From the NCBI GenBank assembly GCA_903895695.1, contig CAITUY010000124.1, positions 1-44,998 of the forward strand: a DNA stretch of 44,998 bases. Reading direction: 5' to 3'. Of the stretch, positions 9,786 to 17,697 are shown piece after piece; the stretch's first letter is position 1, and each line of letters opens with the position of its first letter. The DNA is from an uncultured bacterium (GTDB taxonomy: Bacteria > Verrucomicrobiota > Kiritimatiellia > CAIKKV01 > CAITUY01). The translations under genes were made by a program, and so were the position numbers. A model generated the notes under the pieces. The model was not told where the DNA came from, did no database searches, and worked only from the letters and a program-made list of their open reading frames with translations.

Positions 9786-9895
9786 CGACAACGGGGATAG
9801 CCGGGGCAGCCCCAGAATTCATCGCCTGGCGTCCGTCCTTTCTTGCTCATCCGGCGCACCAGTTTCCGGCCGCAGGTGGGGCAGGTGGATGCACA
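9755..9895 (-). pseudogene. Remnant of a topoisomerase-type C4 zinc ribbon protein
   Basis: On the minus strand the frame ending at TGA 9757-9755 encodes CPTCGRKLVRRMSKKGRTPG followed by [15 protein letters not shown]. The four cysteines (CPTC and WGCPxYPRC) and the aromatic spacing match the zf-C4 zinc finger found at the C-terminus of topoisomerase I and of Mrr-type restriction endonucleases. Upstream of the first cysteine the frame stays open for about 35 more codons but shows no domain, and it runs into a REP-like hairpin at 9923-9948. No start codon with a ribosome site is visible. It is best read as the 3' tail of a lost nuclease or DNA-binding gene, converging on and overlapping the metallopeptidase gene. 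Confidence 0.6.
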
Positions 9896-9922
9896 TCCGG
9901 CGTGTAGATGAGGGTGGTTCGG

Positions 9923-9948
9923 GCCGGCGCGGGAAGCCGCGCCGCTCC
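9923..9948 (-). repeat. Solitary REP-like hairpin, copy of the element at 31402
   Basis: The 26 bases here are the exact reverse complement of 31402-31427. They fold into an 8-bp stem, CGGCGCGG with CCGCGCCG, around a CTTC tetraloop when read on the minus strand. It lies just beyond the recognisable part of the zinc-ribbon remnant. Confidence 0.8.
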
Positions 9949-10077
9949 GATGGTCGCGCGGAAGTCCAGTTGACTGGACTCCTTCAGAACCTGGGCGCTC
10001 TCATAGGGCGGGCCGGTAGTCGTCGCCGTGAGGCGGTGGGCGGGCCCCAGTGTCAGAAGAAGCCCTTGTGCAGAGGA

Positions 10078-10154
10078 GCCGCAAAGCGGCACAGAAAGCG
10101 CAAGGAGGCAGGAGCACAATGGCTTTCTTGTGACTTTTGCGTCTTTTTGCGGCC
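10078..10154. repeat. Imperfect palindromic intergenic element
   Basis: The left arm begins GCCGCAAAGCGGCACAGAAA and continues with GCGCAAGG. The right arm, read on the minus strand, begins GGCCGCAAAAAGACGCAAAA and continues with GTCACAAGAAAG. Both start with CCGCAAA and then carry GCAAA-like and CACA-like words, so the stretch is an imperfect inverted repeat of about 77 bases. It may be a dispersed repeat, but only one copy is visible. Confidence 0.4.
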
Positions 10155-10318
10155 ATTCGGGCGACTGCGAGAATGACCTGCAAATCGGAGAGCCACGCCC
10201 TCACGGGCGCGGCCACGGAGAGAGCGGCGAAGCCTGAAGCCGCCGCGTTCCTGGTAGACACTACCTCCGCCCCGGTGGCATAGTCGACCCCCAGTCCGGT
10301 TGGCCGGAAAGGAGACCC

Positions 10319-12976
10319 ATGAGCACAATCCACGAACAGATCGCGCAAACCAGCGGTATTCCCCTTGGCGGGCTCGGCACGGGCTCGGTCGAGATCCGGC
10401 CGGATGGCTATTTGCACGAGTGGCAGATGTTCAATCTCGGCCCCTGGGCGCCGCGCCAGCCGGAAGGCAAGCCGGCGGACCAGCCGGAAATGCCGCCCGG
10501 CGCGCTTGCGTTCTATCTGCGAACGGCGTCCGACGGCGCCAGTCCCCTCATGCGCCGGCTCGGGATGCGCACCGACCAGCATAACCTCTACTCGTATCCC
10601 TGGCTGAAGAGCGTACAGGCCATCGATTTCACCGGCCGCTACCCCGTGGCCGACCTGGCCTACCGCGACGCCGATCTGCCGGTGGAGGTATCGGCCCGTT
10701 TCTTCTCGCCCTTTGTTCCCCATGACGCGCGCACCAGCGGCACACCCGGGTTCCACGCAGTCTTCAACGTGCGCAACCGCACGGATCGCCCCGTCACGGC
10801 CTCGCTGCTGACCACGCTCCAGAACCCGATCGCCACCGGCGCGCCGGACGGGCAACGGCGCAACCGCGTGACGCGGCACGGCGACACGACCTTCCTGACG
10901 TTCCGCGCCGCGCCCGGCACACCGCAGCTTCCGACGCTGGGCAGCCTCTGCCTCGCGCTGTCCGGCGGGGACCCGAGCTGGATCACGGGCGACTACCGTA
11001 GTTACTTCCGCGGCTACGCGCATTCGCATTGGTCGAAGCTCGGGCCGACGACCTACGGCATGGCGCTCGAGGACGTGTTCACGGACTTCCGCGAGAGTGG
11101 CCGCCTTCTCTCTCTGCCGGGCGACCGGTCGATGTCCGCCCGGTTCCCGGCCACGGACGCCGAGGTGGACGCCCTGTCCTCGGCCGAAGCCCGGGCGCTT
11201 CTGGAGGAGATCCTCTGCTACCCGTTCGCCCGCACGCTGTGGGACAAGGTCGCCCGCGTGGCCCCGGCCCTGTTGCGCGGCCGCGAGGGCCGCACCACGT
11301 TCCTCAAGCAGATCCGCATTCGCTTTGACCACCTGGCCGGCCGCGACCGCAAGTGGCCCATGTGGGGCGACGGCGCCTTGTGCTCGACCCTCGAACTGGC
11401 GCCCCGCGAGGAACGCGAAGTCCGGCTCGCGCTGGGGTGGCACTTCCCGTTCCACTACAGCGCCAAGGGCCCCGTCCTGGGCCATCAGTACGAGCATTGG
11501 TTCGAAGACGCCGAGGACGTCGGCCGGTTCCTGGCCGATCACGCCGACGAGCACGCCCGCACCGTGGATGCGTTCAGCCGGACGCTCCACGACACCACGC
11601 TGCCGCCCGAATGCGCCGACGCCTGGGGCGGTCAGCTCACCACGCTCGCCAAGTGCACCTGGTGGACCAAGGCCGGTGATTTCGCCGTGTGGGAAGGGCT
11701 CGGCTGCTGCGGGTTCCACACCACCGACATCACCTACCAGGGCTCCTTCAACATCCTCGCGCTCTTCCCTGAACTCCAGCAGCGCCAGATGCAGATGGGC
11801 GCCCGGTTCCAGCGTCCCGACGGCCGCGTGCACCATTTCTTCACGCCTGACCTGTCGGAGGTGGATAACGGGTTCGATCGCGTGGACATGAACCAGCAGT
11901 TCGTGCTGCTCGTCTGCCGCGACTACCTCTGGACGGGCGACCGGGCCTTCCTGCGTGGCCTGTGGCCGAACATCGTGCGGGCGATGAACGACACGGCGGC
12001 GCTGGATCGCGACGGCGACGGCCTGCCCGACCACGAGACCCAGCGGAACACGTATGACGCCTGGGATTTCTCGGGAACGCCTTCCTACATCGCCAGCCTA
12101 TGGCTCTCCGCGCTCCTGGCGGCGGTCCGCATCGCCGGCGACCTGGGCCATCGGCGCGAGGCGGCGGAGTGGGGGCGCCTGCTGAAGAAGGCCGGCGCCG
12201 CCTTCGACCGCAAGCTTTGGAACGGCCGGTACTATTCCCTTTATGTGGACGGCCGCGAGCGCGACGAGTGCTGCATGACCGACCAGATCGACGGCGAGTG
12301 GTTCACGACGCTGGCGGGCCTCGGGCATGTCCTGCCCCGGGAACGTATCCGCGCCGCCCTGGCCGCCATCGTGTCCCACAACTTCAGCGCCGAGACCGGG
12401 CTGCTCAACGCGACTTACCCGCCGGGGACCCGGCCGCACCTGGCGGCCTACCGCAACATCCAGGCCGTGGCGCCGTGGACGGGCATCGAGTACGCCATCG
12501 CCTCGATGCTCATGGATTTCGGCTACCCGGCCGAGGGGCTGGCCGTGGTCCAGGCCGTCCATGACCGTCATCTGCGGGCAGGCCGGTTCTGGAACCATGT
12601 CGAATGCGGCGACCACTACTATCGCGCCATGTCGAGTTGGGCCGTGCTGCTGGGCGCCACGGGGTTCAAGGTCGACGCGCCCCGCGGCGCGCTCGCGATC
12701 GTGCCGGCCGTGCCGATGCCGCGTTTCCGCGCACCGTGGGTATCGTCCACGGGTTGGGGCGCGTTCGAACAGACGGCCGGCCGGTTCGAGTTGGAGTGCC
12801 GCTCCGGCACGCTGGCCTTCCGCACCCTGCGCCTCGGCCTGGCGGGGAAGACGGCGAGCGTGACGCTCAATGGAGTGCCGCTCCGGGCCGCCGTTTGCCG
12901 CGACGGGGCCACCCTGGTGCTGAGCTTCAGCCGGCCCGTGACCATGAAGGATGGCGGTCGGCTGACGGTGGCGTGA
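10319..12976 (+). CDS. GH116-family glycosidase (GBA2-like)
   Basis: This 885-residue protein resembles GH116, which includes non-lysosomal glucosylceramidase GBA2 and bacterial beta-glucosidases and beta-xylosidases. The N-terminus GIPLGGLGTGSVEIRPDG is the usual start of the N-terminal beta-sandwich. The (alpha/alpha)6 catalytic part contains the candidate nucleophile Glu459 in VWEGLGCCGFHTTDITYQGS and the candidate acid/base Asp580 in NTYDAWDFSG, preceded by DRDGDGLPDHE. These match the conserved E and D of the family. No signal peptide is visible, so it should act in the cytoplasm on imported oligosaccharides. It starts the plus-strand cluster, with AAAGGAG at 10308-10314 and a 533-base gap upstream. 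The substrate (beta-glucoside or beta-xyloside) cannot be read from sequence alone. Confidence 0.88.
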   Translation: MSTIHEQIAQTSGIPLGGLGTGSVEIRPDGYLHEWQMFNLGPWAPRQPEGKPADQPEMPPGALAFYLRTASDGASPLMRRLGMRTDQHNLYSYPWLKSVQAIDFTGRYPVADLAYRDADLPVEVSARFFSPFVPHDARTSGTPGFHAVFNVRNRTDRPVTASLLTTLQNPIATGAPDGQRRNRVTRHGDTTFLTFRAAPGTPQLPTLGSLCLALSGGDPSWITGDYRSYFRGYAHSHWSKLGPTTYGMALEDVFTDFRESGRLLSLPGDRSMSARFPATDAEVDALSSAEARALLEEILCYPFARTLWDKVARVAPALLRGREGRTTFLKQIRIRFDHLAGRDRKWPMWGDGALCSTLELAPREEREVRLALGWHFPFHYSAKGPVLGHQYEHWFEDAEDVGRFLADHADEHARTVDAFSRTLHDTTLPPECADAWGGQLTTLAKCTWWTKAGDFAVWEGLGCCGFHTTDITYQGSFNILALFPELQQRQMQMGARFQRPDGRVHHFFTPDLSEVDNGFDRVDMNQQFVLLVCRDYLWTGDRAFLRGLWPNIVRAMNDTAALDRDGDGLPDHETQRNTYDAWDFSGTPSYIASLWLSALLAAVRIAGDLGHRREAAEWGRLLKKAGAAFDRKLWNGRYYSLYVDGRERDECCMTDQIDGEWFTTLAGLGHVLPRERIRAALAAIVSHNFSAETGLLNATYPPGTRPHLAAYRNIQAVAPWTGIEYAIASMLMDFGYPAEGLAVVQAVHDRHLRAGRFWNHVECGDHYYRAMSSWAVLLGATGFKVDAPRGALAIVPAVPMPRFRAPWVSSTGWGAFEQTAGRFELECRSGTLAFRTLRLGLAGKTASVTLNGVPLRAAVCRDGATLVLSFSRPVTMKDGGRLTVA

Positions 12977-13010
12977 AGAATCTATCAACATCTCGCAAAG
13001 GAGCGCGCGT

Positions 13011-15137
13011 ATGAATCTCTATGTGGATCCGAAGGGCAATGATCGCTGGTCCGGTTTGTTGGTGAACCCCGCGTCCGACAAGAGCGACGGCCCGCTGGCT
13101 ACACTCGCCGGTGTCCTGGCCCGGTTGAGTTCGTTGGTCTACGGTCGCTCCTACCATCCCGACCAGGTGGCGGTGACGGAAACGCCCGACGGGCCCATCA
13201 CGGTCTACCTGCGCGGCGGCGTGTATGCACTGTCCGGGCCCGTGGTCTTCGGACCGGAGCATTCCTGGCCGGTGACCTTCAAGCCGTACCGGAACGAGAA
13301 GCCGATCATCAGCGGAGCCCAGCGCATTACGAAGTGGGAAAAGGGAATGGTGAACGGCAAAGCGGCCTGGGTTGCCGATCTGCCGGAGGTGGCCGAAGGG
13401 AAGTGGGAGTTCCGCCAGTTGTTCGTCAATGGCCGCCAGGCGGAACGGCCGCGGCTTCCGGGGAAAGGATTCTGCCGGATGAAGGAAGTGCCGGGCGCGG
13501 TGCTTCCAGCGGGGTGGGATAGCAAGCATTTCGAAACTTTCGTGGCCAATCCGGGCGACGTTCGTGACTTCCGCAACTTGAAGGACGTCGAAGTCGTCTA
13601 TGTGCGTTTCTGGATCGAGGAGCGCTCCAAGATCAGCTCCTTCAACGCGGAGACGAATCTGGTGGGCATGGAGCGGCCGAGCCACGGAACCCCGGTGGGG
13701 TCGTGGGGGTCCGAACTGGCCGACTACTATCTCGACAATGTCATGGAGGCCCTGCTCAAGCCGGGACAGTGGTACCTGGATCGGAGCGTCGGCCGGCTTT
13801 ACTACCTGCCCCGGCCCGGAGAGAAAATGGCGACGGCCAAGGTCTATGCGCCCCGCTGCCTGCAATTGATGGGATTCGTAGGCAAGCCCGAGGAAAACCG
13901 GTTCGTCGAGCACATTCGCTTCGAGGGAATCACGTTCGCGAACACCGACTGGCGTCACCCGGACGTATCTGACGGGGCGGTGTTCGTTGGATCGGACACA
14001 GCGGCGCAACGCCCGGGCCGGAGGCCCCGGGGCAATCTTGCCGCGGTGGGCCAGGGCGCGTGCGATGTGCCCGGCGTCATTTATTTCGAAGGCGCCCGCC
14101 ACTGTTCCGTGGAGAATTGTACCATTGAGAACGTGGGCTGGTACGGCGTGGAGATCGGCGACGCCTGTCGCGGGATTCGGGTGGCGGGCAACACGATCCG
14201 TAACCTCGGCGCCGGCGGCGTCAAGATCAACGGCGCGGCGGCCCGCGATCCGGATGTGAAAGTGCGGCAGACCGGGCATCACTATGTCACGGACAACACG
14301 ATCTGTCATGGCGGCCGCGTTTTCCATAGCGCCATTGGCGTCCTGTCCATGAACGCCTATGGACTCGAGATCAGCCACAACCACATCTTCGATTTCTTCT
14401 ATTCCGGCATCTCCTGCGGCTGGGAGTGGGGCTACCAGGAGAGCATCAGCCGCGACAACCTGATCGCCTTCAACCATATCCACGATCTCGGCCACAAGGT
14501 GCTCTCCGACATGGGCGGCATCTACACGCTGGGCGTACAGCCGGGAACGGTCCTCCGTAACAACCTGATCTACAACGTCACCTCGGCGCATTACGGGGGC
14601 TGGTGCATCTACCCGGATGAAGGATCGAGCCATCTCCTGATCGAGAATAATGTCTGCCACGACGCCGATCGCCAGCCGTTCCATCAGCACTACGGACGGG
14701 AGAACGTGGTGCGGAACAACATCTGGGTGTTTGGCGGGGAGGCGGCCGGCATCTACAGCCGAAACGAGCCGCACAACGGGCTGATCTGGATTCGGAACAT
14801 CATGGTCACGCGCGGGGAGCCGATCTTCAAGTCGAACTTCAGCCCCGAGCAGGAGGCGCACCGGATGGTGGCGGATAGTAATCTGTACTTCGATGTCACC
14901 GGCAAGCCGCACTTCCTGATGGCGGGTAAGAAGTATTCGTTCAAACAATGGCAGGCCCTCGGACGCGACCAGCATTCGATCATCGCGGATCCCAAGTTCA
15001 AGAACCTGGCGAAACGCGACCTGACGTTGGCGGACGACTCGCCGGCGTTCAAACTGGGGTTCAAGGCCATTGACGTGAGCACCGTGGGCCCTCGTCCCCG
15101 ATCCGTCCTGCGGCGCCGGGCCGTGCTGCAGAAATGA
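13011..15137 (+). CDS. Right-handed parallel beta-helix glycan-active protein (GH141-like)
   Basis: This 708-residue protein opens with NLYVDPKGNDRWSG, the start motif of many polysaccharide-degrading beta-helix proteins. It continues with an inserted jelly-roll-like region whose FRQLFVNGRQAERPRLPG motif recalls GH141 proteins (alpha-fucosidase or xylanase). From about residue 360 to 600 there are successive helix rungs with N-rich turns (CTIENVGWYGVEIGDACRGI, NNLIYNVTSAHYGGW, IENNVCHDADRQPFHQHYG). No signal peptide is seen. AAAGGAG shortly before ATG 13011 gives the start. It lies 34 bases after the GH116-like gene, so one transcript is likely. The beta-helix fold is sure; the GH141 placement is tentative. 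Confidence 0.75.
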   Translation: MNLYVDPKGNDRWSGLLVNPASDKSDGPLATLAGVLARLSSLVYGRSYHPDQVAVTETPDGPITVYLRGGVYALSGPVVFGPEHSWPVTFKPYRNEKPIISGAQRITKWEKGMVNGKAAWVADLPEVAEGKWEFRQLFVNGRQAERPRLPGKGFCRMKEVPGAVLPAGWDSKHFETFVANPGDVRDFRNLKDVEVVYVRFWIEERSKISSFNAETNLVGMERPSHGTPVGSWGSELADYYLDNVMEALLKPGQWYLDRSVGRLYYLPRPGEKMATAKVYAPRCLQLMGFVGKPEENRFVEHIRFEGITFANTDWRHPDVSDGAVFVGSDTAAQRPGRRPRGNLAAVGQGACDVPGVIYFEGARHCSVENCTIENVGWYGVEIGDACRGIRVAGNTIRNLGAGGVKINGAAARDPDVKVRQTGHHYVTDNTICHGGRVFHSAIGVLSMNAYGLEISHNHIFDFFYSGISCGWEWGYQESISRDNLIAFNHIHDLGHKVLSDMGGIYTLGVQPGTVLRNNLIYNVTSAHYGGWCIYPDEGSSHLLIENNVCHDADRQPFHQHYGRENVVRNNIWVFGGEAAGIYSRNEPHNGLIWIRNIMVTRGEPIFKSNFSPEQEAHRMVADSNLYFDVTGKPHFLMAGKKYSFKQWQALGRDQHSIIADPKFKNLAKRDLTLADDSPAFKLGFKAIDVSTVGPRPRSVLRRRAVLQK

Positions 15138-15150
15138 ACGGACGCAGCGT

Positions 15151-16572
15151 ATGAACACAGCCGTATTCAACGACAGTGAATTCGAGCAGATGGCGGGCGA
15201 CGTCCGGCGGGTGCTCTTCGACGTCGGCTATGCGGTGGATCATGCGGCGGTCAGGGACGCCGCCCTGAAAGCCGGCTGCCGTGAGTCGACCGCGGGCCGG
15301 ATGCTCTTCTGTGAGGAGCAGGTGGCGGAACTGCGCGCCCGGCTGTTGCGGCAATACCCGCCGCCGGCGCCGGGCCAGCCCGAGCCCGACCGGATGCACG
15401 TGCGCCGCGAGCTGCGGAGCGGATTCGGCAATATCACGCCCAAGTACTACGACTACGCGCTGGGGCAGGCGGTCGGCGGCAGTCTGGCCGCGCTCACGGA
15501 TATTGTGAAGTTTGCGCATGCCGAAACGCGGGTGTCGGGCATCACGCTGCCGCTCTCGCGGCAGGACGTGCCGCCGGCCCTGGAGCAGTTGGACAGCCTG
15601 GTGGTGATGGCGAAACTCACGAACAAGCCGCTGGGGGGCGTGGACGTAACGGTACCGGAGACAGTGCCGTTCGTGGCTGAAATGGGAGCGGTGCTGGGAC
15701 ATCAACCCCGTCATTTTGTCGGCTCCTGCAACTGCATCAACCCGCCGCTGCGCCTGGAACAACGCACGGCCGAGACCATGATCCAGCGCCGGCGCTATCA
15801 CGCGCAGAGCATGATCACCCCCATGCCGTGCATCGGGGGCAGCGGCCCGGTGGATATCTATGGCAGCGTTGTGCTCGGCACGGCGGAGATCGTGGGCGGG
15901 CTGATTCTGTCGTTCATTATCGATCCCGACGCGCCGCTGCTCGGGTATATCGCCTGCAATCAAGTGGACATGCTCACCGGGAATGGCACGTCGTGTACGC
16001 CGCAGACGGTGCGGGTGGACGCCGGCGTCTACCAGTTGATGGCGCACGCGTTCGGCGGCGGAACGCGGGTGGGTGGGCAGTCGTATATCAACGCGAGGCG
16101 GCCCGGACTGCAGGCGGTGTATGAGCGCTACCTCAAGGCTGTCGGGTATGCCGCTTACGTACACGACCACGTTGTGTATTACGCGGGCAACGGGTGCATT
16201 GAGAATGGCAGCACGATCAGTCCCGAGCAACTGCTCCTTGACATGGAAGCACTCGCCGGCCTGGACGCGCTCGGGACCCGGCCCGTTGTGCCGCCGGCCG
16301 GCGATGCGGCCGAGCGGATCCGCGCCACCGTGCTGAGCGGGGGTGGCAACTTCCTCGAGACCGAGCACACGCTGGAGCATTTCCGCGACGAGCGCTGGGA
16401 GGCGTCGTTTTTCCGGGCTGACACGCGGACCCGGACTGAACGGGAGATTCTGGACCAGTGCCACGCGCAATACCGGCAGCGTGTCGCCGACTACACGCCC
16501 GCTTCCTATCCGGCCGATACGGTCCGGGAACTGGAGTCGATCCTGGCGCGGGCGCGGCGGGCTCTTCTTTGA
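15151..16572 (+). CDS. MttB-family methyltransferase, non-pyrrolysine type
   Basis: This 473-residue protein belongs to the trimethylamine methyltransferase (MttB) superfamily. Members move a methyl group from a quaternary amine or similar substrate to the cobalt of a corrinoid protein. Family marks include FGNITPKYYDYALGQAVGGS, the central SGPVDIYGSVVLGTAEIVGG, and the C-terminal GGNFLETEHTLEHFRDERW. The frame has no internal TAG, so it is not a pyrrolysine enzyme; such members act on glycine betaine (MtgB), proline betaine (MtpB) or carnitine (MtcB), and many are uncharacterised. No corrinoid-binding protein is encoded nearby. It starts 13 bases after the beta-helix gene and is followed by a barrel-like protein of unknown function, so it belongs to the glycan cluster. 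A methylated sugar or betaine-like substituent as substrate is inference. Confidence 0.88.
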   Translation: MNTAVFNDSEFEQMAGDVRRVLFDVGYAVDHAAVRDAALKAGCRESTAGRMLFCEEQVAELRARLLRQYPPPAPGQPEPDRMHVRRELRSGFGNITPKYYDYALGQAVGGSLAALTDIVKFAHAETRVSGITLPLSRQDVPPALEQLDSLVVMAKLTNKPLGGVDVTVPETVPFVAEMGAVLGHQPRHFVGSCNCINPPLRLEQRTAETMIQRRRYHAQSMITPMPCIGGSGPVDIYGSVVLGTAEIVGGLILSFIIDPDAPLLGYIACNQVDMLTGNGTSCTPQTVRVDAGVYQLMAHAFGGGTRVGGQSYINARRPGLQAVYERYLKAVGYAAYVHDHVVYYAGNGCIENGSTISPEQLLLDMEALAGLDALGTRPVVPPAGDAAERIRATVLSGGGNFLETEHTLEHFRDERWEASFFRADTRTRTEREILDQCHAQYRQRVADYTPASYPADTVRELESILARARRALL

Positions 16573-16603
16573 ACGATAGTAATCCCATCCAAGGAGCACA
16601 ACT

Positions 16604-17659
16604 ATGATCACCGGTTTCATCGATGGGACCGATCTGCGTAACCAGGACCTGGATACCATCCGCCGCCGCCTCGACGGGTTGCGCGCGGATATGCGCTTCG
16701 ATAACCTGACCTTCTATGCCAAGGGCGACACCGAGCGCGACCGGGCCATCTACCGTCACGTCAAGCAGATGGGCCTCACGGCGGGTGTCATGCTCCAGGC
16801 TCTGACGACAACCAAGACCCCGCAGAACGCCGGCAGCCTCATCGGCACTTACAGCGATGCCAAGCTCAAAGATATGGAGCGCGAGTGGGGCAAGCCGGTC
16901 ACCGAAGATTGGGCCACCCTCGACTACGCCGCCGACAGCTTCGTTCAGTGCCTCATCGACCAGGTTCACGGCGCGCTCGAACTGTGTCCCGGCATGGACT
17001 ACGTGTTTCTCGAGTTCGAGGGTGTCGACTTCGTCGCCCCCGGGCACCTCAACGCCTGGTATAACCGGTGGGCCAAGGCCAATGGCCGGCCCGACGCCGC
17101 GCATGTCACCTACACCGAGGCCGTGCGCGATCACCTGCGGCGGATCCGGAGACCGCCCTCAATCCTGTGGTCCGTCGAATACATGGACATGGCCCGGCAG
17201 ATGCACCGGCGCAACTTCCTGGCCGTGGAGAGCTACCTGCGCCGGCAGAACCTGAAGCTGAAGCTCGGGCTGGTCTATCACATGTATGCCTCGGAGGCGC
17301 CCATGTTCCCGGAGACGGTGCCCAACGCGGACTGGTGGCTGCTGCCCTGGCACTATTGGACCTTCGAACTGCCCGGCACGCCGGCCGAGGAAATCGCCGA
17401 CAAGAAGGCGCTCTGCAAGGAACTGCTCGCCCGCTGGCAGCAGGACGGGCGCACGGTCTGTCCCATCGGTGACGTGGCCCTGGGCAAGAACGGGCTTGGC
17501 CACGTGCAGGAGTTCTGGGATTACGGGGTGGGCCTCGGGCTCCCGGCTTATCTCGGCCTCGGGTTGCCCGATCCCGTCATCGGCGTCCACTGGGCCGGCG
17601 TGGAAGATAGCGACCTTGTCGCCGCGCGGGCGCTCTACCAGCGCCTTTACCAGAAATAG
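16604..17659 (+). CDS. Putative TIM-barrel protein of unknown family
   Basis: This 351-residue protein is not one I recognise. Its order of segments fits a TIM barrel without extra domains: FIDGTDLR at the start, then FDNLTFYAKG, MGLTAGVMLQ, MDYVFLEFEGVDF, PSILWSVEYMDM, LGLVYHMYASEAP, DWWLLPWHYW, and VGLGLPAYLGLGLP near the end. Acidic residues at strand ends (FLEFEG near residues 130-135 and SVEYMD near 188-193) would suit the catalytic pair of a clan-A-like glycosidase, but this is inference. AAGGAG precedes ATG 16604 with normal spacing. No signal peptide is present. It lies between the MttB-like and oxidoreductase genes in the same run. Confidence 0.6.
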   Translation: MITGFIDGTDLRNQDLDTIRRRLDGLRADMRFDNLTFYAKGDTERDRAIYRHVKQMGLTAGVMLQALTTTKTPQNAGSLIGTYSDAKLKDMEREWGKPVTEDWATLDYAADSFVQCLIDQVHGALELCPGMDYVFLEFEGVDFVAPGHLNAWYNRWAKANGRPDAAHVTYTEAVRDHLRRIRRPPSILWSVEYMDMARQMHRRNFLAVESYLRRQNLKLKLGLVYHMYASEAPMFPETVPNADWWLLPWHYWTFELPGTPAEEIADKKALCKELLARWQQDGRTVCPIGDVALGKNGLGHVQEFWDYGVGLGLPAYLGLGLPDPVIGVHWAGVEDSDLVAARALYQRLYQK

Positions 17660-17697
17660 ATGAACGAAGAGGAAGACGATCGAGCGAGGGAAAGAGC

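Larger units (their letters stand above)
9786..10318. other. Non-coding boundary between defence island and glycan cluster
   Basis: No convincing intact gene lies in these 533 bases. They hold most of the zinc-ribbon remnant, a solitary REP-like hairpin (9923-9948), an imperfect palindromic element (about 10078-10154) and a smaller hairpin with arms CGCCC and GGGCG around TCAC at 10196-10209. The long antisense frames here are high-GC shadows. The promoter of the glycan cluster should lie in the last 150 bases, but no clear -35/-10 pair stands out. A good ribosome site, AAAGGAG at 10308-10314, precedes the first glycan gene. Confidence 0.6.

Noticed and set aside
10196..10209. Terminator or riboswitch at the small hairpin before the GH116-like gene
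   Set aside because: The stem is short, lacks a T-run, and no conserved riboswitch core was seen.
10001..12034. 677-codon minus-strand open frame
   Set aside because: It is antisense to the GH116-like gene, has composition typical of a high-GC shadow frame (rich in Arg, Gly, Val, Ala, His) and no domain.
15151..16572. Pyrrolysine-containing trimethylamine methyltransferase
   Set aside because: The frame has no in-frame TAG to read as pyrrolysine and ends at TGA.
12927..16659. Two long minus-strand open frames (747 and 532 codons)
   Set aside because: They are antisense to the beta-helix and MttB-family genes, which carry family motifs on the plus strand.
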